A DNA stretch of 58,104 bases, taken from Acidobacteriota bacterium. GTDB taxonomy: Bacteria; Acidobacteriota; Vicinamibacteria; Vicinamibacterales; UBA2999. Made by a program: the position numbers and the translations under genes. Position 1 is the first letter of the stretch. Every line of letters begins with the position of its first letter. This document shows positions 1 to 9,371 of this stretch, piece by piece. The stretch lies in assembly GCA_016789705.1 (NCBI GenBank), contig JAEUQR010000128.1, forward strand, positions 1-58,104, written 5' to 3'. The notes under the pieces are model-generated. The model did not search any database and was not told the DNA's origin. It worked only from the letters and a program-made list of their open reading frames with translations.

Positions 1-1
1 C

Positions 2-1531
2 TACCGGCTGCCGGAGATCATGGGCGGCGGCGCCGCGCTCTTCGACATGGACGGCGATGGTGACCTCGATGCGCTGCTCGTGCAGAGCGGCACGCTTGGC
101 GCTTACGATCGCGGGCCCCGGCATCGGCTCTTCCGCAACGACGGCCGTGGTCACTTCACCGACGCCACGGCCGGCAGTGGCGTGGACGTGGCCGGCTACG
201 GCATGGGCGTCGCCACCGGCGATGTGGACAACGACGGCGACGTGGACGTCTACCTCACGAACCTCGGGGCCAACGTCCTCCTGCAGAACGACGGCCGCGG
301 TGTCTTTACGAACGTGACCGCCAAAGCCGGCGTGGCCGGAGCGGGCTGGAGCACGAGCGCGACGTTCTTCGACGCCGAGGCCGATGGCGACCTCGATCTC
401 TTCGTCACGCGGTATCTCGCCTGGGAACCGGCGCGCGAGCGCCAGTGCTTCAGCCTCACGGGCCGCGTGGACTTCTGCAGCCCGAAGAACTACGACGCGC
501 CGACGAGCGACCTGCTGTTCCTGAACGACGGGCAGGGCGTGTTCCGCGACGTGTCGGCGGCGGCCGGCTTCACGACGGCCCGCGGCAACGGCCTCGGGGT
601 TGTGGCCGACGACGTGAACGGTGATGGCCGCGTCGACCTCTTCGTGGCCAACGACGGCACGCCGAATCACCTGTGGCTCAATCAGGGCGGCGCGCGCTTC
701 ATCGACGCGGCGCTGGCGCGCGGCGTGGCCATCGATCAGGACGGCGCGCCGAAGGCCGGCATGGGCGTGCATGCTGCCGATGCGGACGACGACGGCGACA
801 ACGACCTCCTCGTGATGAATCTCGATTCCGAGTCCGACTCGTTCTTCCGGAACGACGGCGCCTTCTTCGTCGATGCCACGACGATGGCCGGGCTGCGGGT
901 GGCCAGCCGCCGCTACACGCGCTTCGGCATGGCGATGGTGGACTTCGACAACGACGGCCGGCTCGACCTCTACGAAGCGAATGGCCGCGTGGGCCTGCAG
1001 GGCGAGACGTTCTCAAACGATCCGTATGCCGAGCCGAACCTGCTCTTTCGCGGCGTGTCTGGCGCGAAGTTCGAGGAGGTGATGCCACGGGGCGGCACCG
1101 CCGCGCCGCTCGTCGCCACGAGCCGCGCCGCCGCCTTCGGCGACATCGACAACGACGGCGGCGTGGACGTGCTCGTCGCCAACCGTGACGCCGCGCCCTA
1201 CCTGCTGCGGAATGTCGTGGCGTCGCGTGGCCACTGGGCACAGTTTGCCGTGAAGACCGCGCAGGGAGGCGACGCCCTCGGCGCGCGCCTCGACGTGACG
1301 ACCGGCGGACGCGCCTGGCGGCGCGACGTGCGCAGCGGCTACAGCTATCTCGCGGCGAACGATCCGCGCGTGCACCTTGGCGTTGGTGCGGCCACGGGCA
1401 TCGATGCGGTGGACGTGACCTGGCCGGGCGGCGTGATGGAGCGCTTCGGGCCGTTCGGCGTCGATGCCGTCGTGACGCTCCGGCAGGGCACGGGCACGCC
1501 GCGCCCGGCTGCCGCTACTGCGCCTCGGTAA
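2..1531 (+). CDS. CRTAC1-family FG-GAP/ASPIC-UnbV protein, 5' end missing
   Basis: An open frame enters from the left edge (first visible codons read YRLPEIMGGG), so the true start lies outside the window. About seven Asp-rich calcium-loop motifs of the FG-GAP/VCBS type are visible (for example DMDGDGDLD, DVDNDGDVD, DFDNDGRLD), as in seven-bladed integrin-like propellers. The last ~90 residues carry the ASPIC/UnbV signature (GARLDVTTGG ... VTWPGG). Family members are exported calcium-binding propellers; no enzymatic role is established. The stop overlaps the end of the convergent CRTAC1 gene by 17 bp. The export signal cannot be seen because the N-terminus is missing. Confidence 0.9.
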   Translation, partial: YRLPEIMGGGAALFDMDGDGDLDALLVQSGTLGAYDRGPRHRLFRNDGRGHFTDATAGSGVDVAGYGMGVATGDVDNDGDVDVYLTNLGANVLLQNDGRGVFTNVTAKAGVAGAGWSTSATFFDAEADGDLDLFVTRYLAWEPARERQCFSLTGRVDFCSPKNYDAPTSDLLFLNDGQGVFRDVSAAAGFTTARGNGLGVVADDVNGDGRVDLFVANDGTPNHLWLNQGGARFIDAALARGVAIDQDGAPKAGMGVHAADADDDGDNDLLVMNLDSESDSFFRNDGAFFVDATTMAGLRVASRRYTRFGMAMVDFDNDGRLDLYEANGRVGLQGETFSNDPYAEPNLLFRGVSGAKFEEVMPRGGTAAPLVATSRAAAFGDIDNDGGVDVLVANRDAAPYLLRNVVASRGHWAQFAVKTAQGGDALGARLDVTTGGRAWRRDVRSGYSYLAANDPRVHLGVGAATGIDAVDVTWPGGVMERFGPFGVDAVVTLRQGTGTPRPAAATAPR

Positions 1532-3284
1532 TCGTCGTCGTCTGGCCGAGCGGAACGCCTGAGAGCGTCTGCACGGCGCCGCGCGGCCACGTCACGCGGA
1601 TCGTGTCGGCCGTCTCGCCCCCGGTGAGGCCGAAGGTCAGCGCCGCGTCCGACTGCGACAGGTATCCGTGCGTGGGGCTCACGACCTTGCGGCGCGTGCG
1701 GCCGCCGCTCGTCACCTCCACGACCGCGCCGACGGCGTCGTGCGGGCTAGACGTGCCCACGAGCCGCAGCCGGAACCAGCGCCGCGCGGCGACGTCGTTG
1801 CGCAGCAGCTTCGCCGGACCGGTCGCCGGCACGAGCAGCAGGTCGAGGTCGCCATCGCCGTTGATGTCGCCATACGCGCCGCCGCGTCCCACGATCGGTG
1901 TCGCGAGCGCGCCGGTGTCCGTCACCGGCACGAAGGTCGTTGCGGCGTCAGGGCCGGCGTTCCAGTAGAGCCCGGCCGGCTGCGCGTGCGTCTGGCTCTT
2001 CTGCACGAGGGCGATCTGGTCTTCGACGTGTCCATTGATCGTCAGGAGATCGTCGCGGCCATCGAGGTCGTAGTCCACGAAGAGCACGCCGAACGTGAGG
2101 TGCGCGCGGCTGGCCGCGCCGACGCCGCTCGCGATGGCTTCGTCCACGAACTGTCCGGACGCCTGCCGGGCGAAGATGGCCGTCATCTCATTGGCGAAGT
2201 TACCCACGGCAATCACCGGCGCGCCGTCGTCGCGCACATCGGCGATGTCGATGCCCATACCCGACCGCGCGTTGCCGTAGCCGTCGTAGGCGAGTCCGAT
2301 CGTCGTGCCCACCTCCTCGAACGTGCCATCGCAGCGGTTGCGGAAGGCGTAGTTGCGCACGGTGTCGTTGGCGACGACGAGATCGGGGCAGCGGTTGTCG
2401 TCGAGGTGGGTGAGCGCCACGCCGAGCGACTTGGCGGCCGGTGTCTTCGTGACCGGATCGTGCACGACGAGGCCGGCCGCGGCGGCGCGTTCGGTGAAGC
2501 GGCCATCACCCTCGTTCACGTAGAAGAAGGGCGCCGTGCCGGCGAAGTTGCGCGGCGGCCCGTAGGCGCGGCCCACGCCCGCCAGGCTGAAGTCCTGCGC
2601 GCGGTCGAGATCGCGCGACCAGCGCACGTAGTTGCAGACGAACAGGTCGAGGTCGCCGTCGTTGTCGGCGTCGAACCACGTCGCGCACGTGCTCCACTGG
2701 TCGGCTCGGCCGGCGACCCCGGCCCTGGCGGTGATGTCGTGGAAGCGTCCGCCGACGTTCTCGAGCAGCACGTTCTGGCCCACCGCGGTGATGAAGAGAT
2801 CCGTCCAGCCGTCGTTGTCGAAGTCACCGGCGGCGATGCCCATGCCGTAGCGCTGCACGGCGAGTCCTGCCGCGGCCGTGCTGTCGGTGAAATGGCCGGC
2901 GCCATCGTTCCTGTAGAGCACGACCGTGGAGCGGGGCGCGGCGCCGCCGCCAGACGTCCACGGCCAGGCGCGGCCGTTCACGAGCACGATGTCGAGGTCG
3001 CCGTCGTTGTCCACGTCCACGAAGGCGCCGCCGCCGCCCGTGGTTTCCGGCAACAGCTTCTCGCCGGTGGCGCCGTTCATGCGCTCGAAGGCGCCGAGGC
3101 CGGCCTCGGCGGTGATGTCGCTGAAGCGGGCCGGCGGGGCCGTGGTGGCGGCGCGTTCGCTGGCGGCCGGGCCCGACGAGACCGGCGCGGTCGGCGCCCG
3201 GCGCGCGATCCAGATGCCCAGGCCCACGGCGGCGAGGGCGAGGGCCGCGAGGTGCAGGCGCGAGGGACGGGTGGATGTGCTCAC
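1515..3284 (-). CDS. CRTAC1-family FG-GAP/ASPIC-UnbV protein, membrane-anchored or secreted
   Basis: 589 residues. Residues ~10-27 (LHLAALALAAVGLGIWIA) form an N-terminal signal or anchor segment. FG-GAP-type loops follow (DVDNDGDLD, DFDNDGWTD, DADNDGDLD, DYDLDGRDD, DINGDGDLD), then a C-terminal ASPIC/UnbV domain (GAVVEVTSGG ... VTWPRGAV). It is the last gene of a three-gene minus-strand operon: its GTG start overlaps the TGA of the multiheme cytochrome gene as GTGA. It is homologous to the convergent gene at the left edge, probably an old duplication. Role unknown; a calcium-stabilised extracytoplasmic propeller working with the cytochrome is an inference from the coupling. Confidence 0.88.
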   Translation of the reverse strand: MSTSTRPSRLHLAALALAAVGLGIWIARRAPTAPVSSGPAASERAATTAPPARFSDITAEAGLGAFERMNGATGEKLLPETTGGGGAFVDVDNDGDLDIVLVNGRAWPWTSGGGAAPRSTVVLYRNDGAGHFTDSTAAAGLAVQRYGMGIAAGDFDNDGWTDLFITAVGQNVLLENVGGRFHDITARAGVAGRADQWSTCATWFDADNDGDLDLFVCNYVRWSRDLDRAQDFSLAGVGRAYGPPRNFAGTAPFFYVNEGDGRFTERAAAAGLVVHDPVTKTPAAKSLGVALTHLDDNRCPDLVVANDTVRNYAFRNRCDGTFEEVGTTIGLAYDGYGNARSGMGIDIADVRDDGAPVIAVGNFANEMTAIFARQASGQFVDEAIASGVGAASRAHLTFGVLFVDYDLDGRDDLLTINGHVEDQIALVQKSQTHAQPAGLYWNAGPDAATTFVPVTDTGALATPIVGRGGAYGDINGDGDLDLLLVPATGPAKLLRNDVAARRWFRLRLVGTSSPHDAVGAVVEVTSGGRTRRKVVSPTHGYLSQSDAALTFGLTGGETADTIRVTWPRGAVQTLSGVPLGQTTTITEAQ

Positions 3285-6034
3285 GGCAGGGTGGGGCGCG
3301 CGGCCGGCGTGGCCGGCGGCGGATCCTTTCGTTGCAGATCGTAGATCACGACCGACTGCGCGGCGTGGTTGGCCGGCGGATGCGTGGCCCGGTGCCGGGC
3401 GATGACCCGGGAGCGCGACTGTTCATCGGCCGTGTAGCGCAGGTGCGCGTTGCGGTGGCGGGCGGCGCGGGTGGCGTCGCCGAGTTCGGCGTGGATGACG
3501 CCCAGGGCGTAGTGCGCCGTCACGTTCTCGCTGTCGATGGCGAGCGTGCGCTCGAAGACGGCGACGGCGCGGTCGAGCAGCGCACGCCGCGCGCCGGCCC
3601 GGGCCGCTCCACGTTCCTGCTTGGCGCGTTCGAAGAGCGTCAGGCCCAGTTCGTTCAGCACCTCGTAGTCGCGGCGGAAGTCGAAGCCGCGGGCGGCGAG
3701 TTCGGGCGACGTGGCCTCGAGCGCCGCCGTGAAGTTGGCGACGGCCTCGTCGAGGTGGCCGTTCTCCTTGTTCACGAGGCCGTTCATCCACGCCACCGTC
3801 CACGGCGCCGCACCGGCCGTGGCGGCGCGCCGCAGCGCCTGTGCGGCCTCGTCGAGGCGGCCTTCCTTGTGGAGCACGCGCGCCAGGTTCAGCGGTCCCT
3901 CGGGCCGGCCGAGCCGCTCAACCTCGGCGAACGCCGCTTCCGCCTGCCGCAATTCGCCTTTGTCACTGCCGGCGTTGCCTTCAAGCAGCAGGCCGATGCC
4001 GTAGTCGTTCCAGCGTTCCCATGCCGGCTGCGCGTTGGCGGTGTCGGGCCGGCCCGGAAAGCTCGCGGCCGCCGTTGCGATCGTGGTGACGGGCAGGTCC
4101 ATCCGGTAGTCGTCGCCCTTCACGAAGCGCATCATCGTCAGGTCGAACTTGCGGTAGAGCAGCGTGGCTTCGATCGTGATTGGACCGGTCGTGCCACGCG
4201 GCACCTCGAAGGCGTAGTGCACGACCTGTGCGGCGCCGGGCGGGATCTGCTTGTCGTAGAGCGGCACGTAGATGTCCTGCACGTTGCGGCGGTCGACCTT
4301 CCGTGCTTCGCGATCGAGCATGTAGACGTTCGTGAAGTGCGCCCACGGATCGACGCGGCCGTCCGGGGCGAGCGCGCCGCTCTGGCCGACGACCGTGCCG
4401 CCCGCCTTCACCGTGACCTGCACCCACACTTCGTTCGAGTCGGCGGTGCCCTGCGTGAAGTGGTGGCCCACCTTGCGGGTGCGTACGACGAGTTCGGTGA
4501 GGTAGCGTGCGCCCGCCGTGAGCCGCGGGGCGTTGGCGTCGAGTGGGCCGATGAGGCGGCCGTCGATCGTGCCGCCCTCGCGCACGCCGAAGAGATCGAG
4601 CGTGACCACCTTGTCGAGGAACGCCTGCTGCGCCGCCACCGTGGCGGCGTCGCCGCGCAGGTGCGGCAGGCCGGTGTTGGCGCCGGTGAAGCGATGGTCG
4701 TGAATCTGCAGCGCGCCGGTGGCGTCGAAGGGCCGGGCGCCAAAGTCGCGCGAGGTCTGCAGCGGCATGTGGCAGCCGGCGCACCGATCCTGCGCCTGCG
4801 GCGGGTAGTAGAAAGCGCGCGCGCCGCGGCCCGAGACGCCGCTCAGGATGAAGCTGTCGTAGTGGTTCTGGCCGCGCAGAAACTCCTTGTAGTCGTTGAG
4901 CGCGCCGGGGATGTGCACCTTGTGGCAGGTGGAGCAGAACTCCGCCGTGCGGTGCAGCGGCTTCAGGAACGTCGCCTTGTGGAAGGCCGGCTTGGCCTTG
5001 ATGAGCTGCTGACTGAGCGCGCGCAGCGCCGGACTCGCGCTGAAGGCGAACGGATAGTGCTGCGGCTCCTGAATCGTGTAGTCGCCGTTGCCGCGTGTGC
5101 TGTTCACGCGGTCGATGGCGTGGCAGGCGGTGCAGGTGATGCCGGCCTGCGACGTGGGATCCCGCTCGGTGTCGAAGTCGGCGCGCGAGAACGCGCCGGA
5201 GAAGAGCGGCACCGGATCGTGGCAGCCGGCGCACCAGCGGCTCGGGTCGACCGTGCCGTCGCGGGCCAGCATCACCTTGCGCGTCTCCTTCACGCTGGCG
5301 GCATAGACGGCATTGTTGAACGAGCTGAATCGGTGCGCGCTCGAGAGCCAGCCGGTGTGGGCGTCCTCGTGGCACTCGGCGCAGTAGTCGTCACGCATGA
5401 GCGCCTCGGCCTCGATGGTGCGGCCGGTGGAGGTCTGCGCGAACGACGGCAGGAACGACGTCTGCTCGCCGGGTGGGTCCGGCTGACGGCTCACGCGCAG
5501 ATCGATCACGGCGGTGAGCGCGACGGCAGTGGCGGTGACGAGGCTCCACGTCCAGACGGCCGCCGGTTCGAGCCGGCGGCCGCGGCGGCGGTGCAGGCGG
5601 AAGGCCCAGAAGGCCGCCACCGGCGCGACCACGTGCAGCCAGTAGACGACGTTGCGCGCAAGTGGCTGACGGAGTTCGATGCCCGCCACGCGCATGAGGG
5701 CGATGCCGGTCGCGAGCACCACCGCCGCCAGCGCCGCGAGCAGGTAGCCCACGCGGGCCGCGCGGCGATTCGGGTGGGCGCGCGCGGCCAGACCGTGCGC
5801 GACCGCGAAGGGCACGAAGGGCAGCAGCACGAGCAGGCCCACGCCGAGGTGGGTGATGAGGGCCCACTGATACACGTAGCCCTGGTGGCTCGTGCCGCGC
5901 AGCCAGTCCGCGGCGGTCACGGCGCCGAGGTAGATCGCCGAGGCGGTGAGCACGCCGACGAGCACGTAGACCGCGCGCAGCAGCAGGCGCGCGGGGCCGC
6001 TGATGACGGGGGGACGCGCCGGCGTGCCGCTCAT
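3281..6034 (-). CDS. Membrane-bound five-heme c-type cytochrome with TPR tail
   Basis: 917 residues. About five hydrophobic segments lie in the first ~185 residues (for example LLLRAVYVLVGVLTASAIYL and VVYWLHVVAPVAAFWAF). A periplasmic part follows with five CxxCH heme motifs (CAECH near residue 218, then CAGCH, CTACH, CSTCH, CAGCH), and the last ~250 residues are TPR-like helices (AEAAFAEVERLGRPEGPLNL, YALGVIHAELGD). The upstream gene overlaps its ATG by 4 bp (ATGA) and its own TGA overlaps the next start, so the three proteins are translationally coupled. The likely role is electron transfer at the periplasmic face, with the TPR tail docking its FG-GAP partners. The membrane part could pass electrons from quinol, but this is not shown by any recognised quinone-site motif. 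Confidence 0.85.
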   Translation of the reverse strand: MSGTPARPPVISGPARLLLRAVYVLVGVLTASAIYLGAVTAADWLRGTSHQGYVYQWALITHLGVGLLVLLPFVPFAVAHGLAARAHPNRRAARVGYLLAALAAVVLATGIALMRVAGIELRQPLARNVVYWLHVVAPVAAFWAFRLHRRRGRRLEPAAVWTWSLVTATAVALTAVIDLRVSRQPDPPGEQTSFLPSFAQTSTGRTIEAEALMRDDYCAECHEDAHTGWLSSAHRFSSFNNAVYAASVKETRKVMLARDGTVDPSRWCAGCHDPVPLFSGAFSRADFDTERDPTSQAGITCTACHAIDRVNSTRGNGDYTIQEPQHYPFAFSASPALRALSQQLIKAKPAFHKATFLKPLHRTAEFCSTCHKVHIPGALNDYKEFLRGQNHYDSFILSGVSGRGARAFYYPPQAQDRCAGCHMPLQTSRDFGARPFDATGALQIHDHRFTGANTGLPHLRGDAATVAAQQAFLDKVVTLDLFGVREGGTIDGRLIGPLDANAPRLTAGARYLTELVVRTRKVGHHFTQGTADSNEVWVQVTVKAGGTVVGQSGALAPDGRVDPWAHFTNVYMLDREARKVDRRNVQDIYVPLYDKQIPPGAAQVVHYAFEVPRGTTGPITIEATLLYRKFDLTMMRFVKGDDYRMDLPVTTIATAAASFPGRPDTANAQPAWERWNDYGIGLLLEGNAGSDKGELRQAEAAFAEVERLGRPEGPLNLARVLHKEGRLDEAAQALRRAATAGAAPWTVAWMNGLVNKENGHLDEAVANFTAALEATSPELAARGFDFRRDYEVLNELGLTLFERAKQERGAARAGARRALLDRAVAVFERTLAIDSENVTAHYALGVIHAELGDATRAARHRNAHLRYTADEQSRSRVIARHRATHPPANHAAQSVVIYDLQRKDPPPATPAARPTLP

Positions 6035-9000
6035 CGTCCGCTCTCGAAGCGCGTGTTGTAGGCGCGGTGAAGGCGTGTGCGCGCCGCCGTGTCATCGCCC
6101 GGCAGCGGCGACACGGTCTCGCTGTCACGCGTGTAGAGGTCCATGTCCTTGCACCAGCCACGGGCGCGCAGCACCAGCCGGCGCGTCCAGCCGGCGGGCG
6201 GCGCGGCGGGTGGCGCCGTGAACTCGACCATGACTTCCTCGCCGGGGCCGATGATGGCGAGCGCGTCGTCGGCCGCGGCCACGAGCGGTGTGGCGTCACC
6301 GAAGGCCGTGTACCAGCCGCGCGGGTGACGCGTGTCCCAGAGCGGGGCGCGACGGTCGTAATCGTAGGCGGGCGTGCGCTGTGGTCCGGTCGTGCGGCGC
6401 GCGAAGCCCGACTCCCGGAGCGTCGCCACGGCGAGCGGCAGCTCATGCACCGCGGGCGCAGGCAGCGGCTCGTCGTAGACGAGCGCCACGCGGTCCCAGT
6501 AGATCTCCTGCGACGTCGTGAGGCGCAGCGCCGTCGTGCCGGCCGGCAGCGGCGGCAGCGGCAGCGTCATGCGCCGCGGCATGCCGGCCGGATACCCGAA
6601 GTCCGGTGCCACGACCCGCCAGCGGCCATCACGGCCGCGCGCTTCGAGCGTCGGGGGCTCGAAGGCGGCGCCCGCCTGCCATGCGGCGAACACCGTCTGC
6701 GCGTAGGGATACTCCACCCAGCCATCGACCATGAGCACCGGACGGCCGGGGCCGCGGTCAACCGGCTGCTCGAATGAGAGCTCCAGCGTGTGTCGGCTCG
6801 TGCGGCCGATGAAGCGCGGGTCGGCCGTGCCCGGCGTGGGCGCCACCTGATCCGCCGTCAGCACGCGCGCCGTGACGTCGTCGCCGCGGTGGTTCACCGC
6901 GCGCGCCGGCAGACGTTCCTCGCGAAAGAAGATCGGCGCGCCGGTGGGCAGTGCGCCGGCGATTGCCTTCCGCTCGTCGAGCGCCATCTGCCAGCCGGGC
7001 GGCAGATCGTAAGCGGCGAGCGCGAGCTGGTCGAGGTAGGCCACTTCCTCCATCGGCTCGCCAACGACGAGGCGGTAGCGTCCGCCGGTCTCGCGCGCGA
7101 CGCCCTCGGGCAGCAGCACGTGCTCGCGGGGGAACGGTTCGCTGTAGACGCCGGGCCGCTCGAAGAAGCCGATGCCGCCGACGCCGAGGATGTCGGTCAC
7201 GAAGCGCGTCGTCGTGCCGTCGAACGCGAAGAGCACCGGGCAGCTCGAGAGCTGCCGTTGGGTCTCTTCGATGACGTGCACCCGGCCGGCCTCGAGCCGC
7301 AGCTCCGACTGCAGAATGCCGTCGGACCAGACGAGCGACACGAGATCGGCGTGCGCCGCGCCCCCGAGGCCCACGGCGACCGGCTGCTGGCTCTGGCCGC
7401 CGCCCGACTGCAGACTCACCGTGTCGAACGCCGTCCAGCGGGACTCGGTGCGCACGGCGACCTTCGTGCCGACGCCCGACACGTTCGAGCGCCGCTGATC
7501 GCTCGACTGCGAACGGCCCGTCGTGGAGATGGCGGCGAACGTGTGTCGGCCTTGTCCAGGCGCCCAGGCGACGAGACCCGCGGCGGTGAGTCCGACGACC
7601 GACGGCCCGCGCGCGGCGTCGAGCGTCGCCGGCGTCCACGCAACGGCGTCCGTGCCACCGTCCGCCACGGCGGTGGCGGTACCGGCGGGCCGCATGGCAT
7701 AGGCCTCCCACGTGCGCGCGGAAGCCACGAGCACTTCGAAGGTGCCATCGCCGTCGATGTCGGCGAGCGCGAGCTGCGCGCGCTGCGCGGTGTCGCGGAC
7801 GAGCGGCGCCAGCAGGTCCGCGCGCATCGTGCCGTCCGCATCGCCCGTCCAGCGCTCGAGCCCGCGGACGCTCGTCGTGTACAGCTCGGGGCGTCCGTTG
7901 GCGTCGAGATCGGCCGCGAGCGCCGCATCGTGTGGCGCGGCGAGGAAGGCGGCCGGCCGGGAATCGCGCCGGTACTGCCACACACGATCGTTCAGGAACA
8001 CTTCGTGCGGCGGCGTCGCCTTCAGCACGACGAGGTCGTGATCGCGGTCCGCGTCGAGGTCCGTGAAGACGGCGCCCAGCGACGGACGACCGTCGCCGGC
8101 CACGCCGGCCGCTCCCGCGATGTCGCGGAAGGTGCCGTTGCCGTTGTTGTTCAAGAGCACGTTCGGGCCGCGCGCGTTCGTCAGCCAGATGTCGAGGTCG
8201 CCGTCGTGGTCGGCGTCCACGAGCGCGCCGTCGACCGCGTCCACGCCGCGCGTCGTGGCGCGGCTCGCGGCCGTGACGTCCTGCCATGTGCCAGGCGCGG
8301 TCTGCCGCCACACGGCCGTGGCGCCGCTACCGCGCACGAACACCGCGTCGAGGCGGCCGTCGTTGTCGAGGTCACCCCAGAGGGCCGCGCGCACGCCCGC
8401 CACCGCCGCGAGCGGATGCCGGTCGTCGCGTGTCCAGGTCGTCGCACTCCGCCGCAGCACCACGTTCGGCGTGGCGCCGCTGACGGCGTTCGCCGCGAAG
8501 AGATCGAGCGCGCCGTTGCCGTCGATGTCGGCCACGGTGAGGCTGACGCCGGCCGGCGCCTGGGGCAGCGACTGCAGCACGGTCTCGCGTTCGAAGAGGG
8601 CTCCCGCGGGCCGAGGTGCTGGCGCGACCGGCGCTTCGACGAACATCGCTTCGGCGAGCGGACCCATGCGCGTGTACTTGAACTCCGCCATGCGCGCGCG
8701 CGGGTCGGTGTCGAGCGATTCGAAGACGGCGAGCGCCGCCGTGGCCTGCGCCTGGCGTCCGGCGCGCTGTTCGGCCTGGAACACGCCGTAGCTGGCGCTG
8801 CGCAGCAGCGGATCGAGCGTGCGCGCTTTCTCGAACCACGGCAGCGCGTCGGCCGGGGCCGCCCCGAGGCGGGCCTGCCCGGCGAAGTAGGCGGGGAAGG
8901 GATCGGCGGGCACCGCCGTCGCCACGGCCGAGAGCAGTGGGAACGCCTCCGCATCGCGGCCCTGATAGAGCAGCAGCAGGCCGAGCGCATACCGCGCGCG

Positions 9001-9318
9001 TGTGCCCACGGCCGGATGGTCGAGCACGGCGCGCAGCCGCGATTCGGCTTCGGCCGCGTCGTCGGGGCGTTGCCGGTTGATGAGCGCGACGGCGAGGTTG
9101 AAGGTGGTTTCGCCCGAGGCCGGGTGCGTGGCCGTGAGCGGCCGCAGCACATCGATGGCTGCCTGGAAGTCGTAGCGGCCCATGTGGCCGACGGCGGTGT
9201 TGGTGGCGGCGATGAGGGCGGCGTCCGGGGCCGCCGGCGCGGGCGTGCCGGCGCCGCCGCAGGCGCACGCGGCGACGAGCGAGACGCAGGCAATCAGACG
9301 ACGGACGAGGCGCGTCAT
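6031..9318 (-). CDS. TPR/FG-GAP repeat lipoprotein (CRTAC1-like)
   Basis: 1095 residues. The N-terminus ends in a lipobox (SLVAAC), predicting lipidation. TPR-type helical repeats run from ~45 to ~230, then FG-GAP-like blades (DIDGNGALD, DLDNDGRLD, DADHDGDLD, DLDADRDHD, DIDGDGTFE) and an ASPIC/UnbV-like stretch (VAVGLGGAAHADLVSLVWSDG). A C-terminal region of ~400 residues that I do not recognise is partly beta-rich, with an unpaired CPVLFAFDG segment. It is the first gene of the operon with the multiheme cytochrome and a second CRTAC1 protein. A TACAAT hexamer lies 17 nt upstream of the ATG. The fusion of TPR and FG-GAP modules matches the TPR tail of the cytochrome, suggesting a surface or periplasmic assembly. 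Confidence 0.82.
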   Translation of the reverse strand: MTRLVRRLIACVSLVAACACGGAGTPAPAAPDAALIAATNTAVGHMGRYDFQAAIDVLRPLTATHPASGETTFNLAVALINRQRPDDAAEAESRLRAVLDHPAVGTRARYALGLLLLYQGRDAEAFPLLSAVATAVPADPFPAYFAGQARLGAAPADALPWFEKARTLDPLLRSASYGVFQAEQRAGRQAQATAALAVFESLDTDPRARMAEFKYTRMGPLAEAMFVEAPVAPAPRPAGALFERETVLQSLPQAPAGVSLTVADIDGNGALDLFAANAVSGATPNVVLRRSATTWTRDDRHPLAAVAGVRAALWGDLDNDGRLDAVFVRGSGATAVWRQTAPGTWQDVTAASRATTRGVDAVDGALVDADHDGDLDIWLTNARGPNVLLNNNGNGTFRDIAGAAGVAGDGRPSLGAVFTDLDADRDHDLVVLKATPPHEVFLNDRVWQYRRDSRPAAFLAAPHDAALAADLDANGRPELYTTSVRGLERWTGDADGTMRADLLAPLVRDTAQRAQLALADIDGDGTFEVLVASARTWEAYAMRPAGTATAVADGGTDAVAWTPATLDAARGPSVVGLTAAGLVAWAPGQGRHTFAAISTTGRSQSSDQRRSNVSGVGTKVAVRTESRWTAFDTVSLQSGGGQSQQPVAVGLGGAAHADLVSLVWSDGILQSELRLEAGRVHVIEETQRQLSSCPVLFAFDGTTTRFVTDILGVGGIGFFERPGVYSEPFPREHVLLPEGVARETGGRYRLVVGEPMEEVAYLDQLALAAYDLPPGWQMALDERKAIAGALPTGAPIFFREERLPARAVNHRGDDVTARVLTADQVAPTPGTADPRFIGRTSRHTLELSFEQPVDRGPGRPVLMVDGWVEYPYAQTVFAAWQAGAAFEPPTLEARGRDGRWRVVAPDFGYPAGMPRRMTLPLPPLPAGTTALRLTTSQEIYWDRVALVYDEPLPAPAVHELPLAVATLRESGFARRTTGPQRTPAYDYDRRAPLWDTRHPRGWYTAFGDATPLVAAADDALAIIGPGEEVMVEFTAPPAAPPAGWTRRLVLRARGWCKDMDLYTRDSETVSPLPGDDTAARTRLHRAYNTRFESGR

Positions 9319-9335
9319 CGAGGCGATGACGCGGG

Positions 9336-9341
9336 ATTGTA
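9336..9341 (-). promoter_or_regulatory. Candidate -10 (TACAAT) for the TPR/FG-GAP-cytochrome operon
   Basis: Read on the minus strand, TACAAT stands 17 nt before the ATG at 9318, giving a predicted leader of about 10 nt. No convincing -35 is seen. The gap between this gene and lipA holds nothing else recognisable. Confidence 0.35.
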
Positions 9342-9371
9342 CTGCAGCGCCCGCAGGAAAATACTGCGTGT

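Noticed and set aside
3275..6061. Long plus-strand frame of 928 codons
   Set aside because: Antisense to the multiheme cytochrome gene; reads as Arg/Val/Glu-rich sequence with no domain, as expected from GC-rich antisense.
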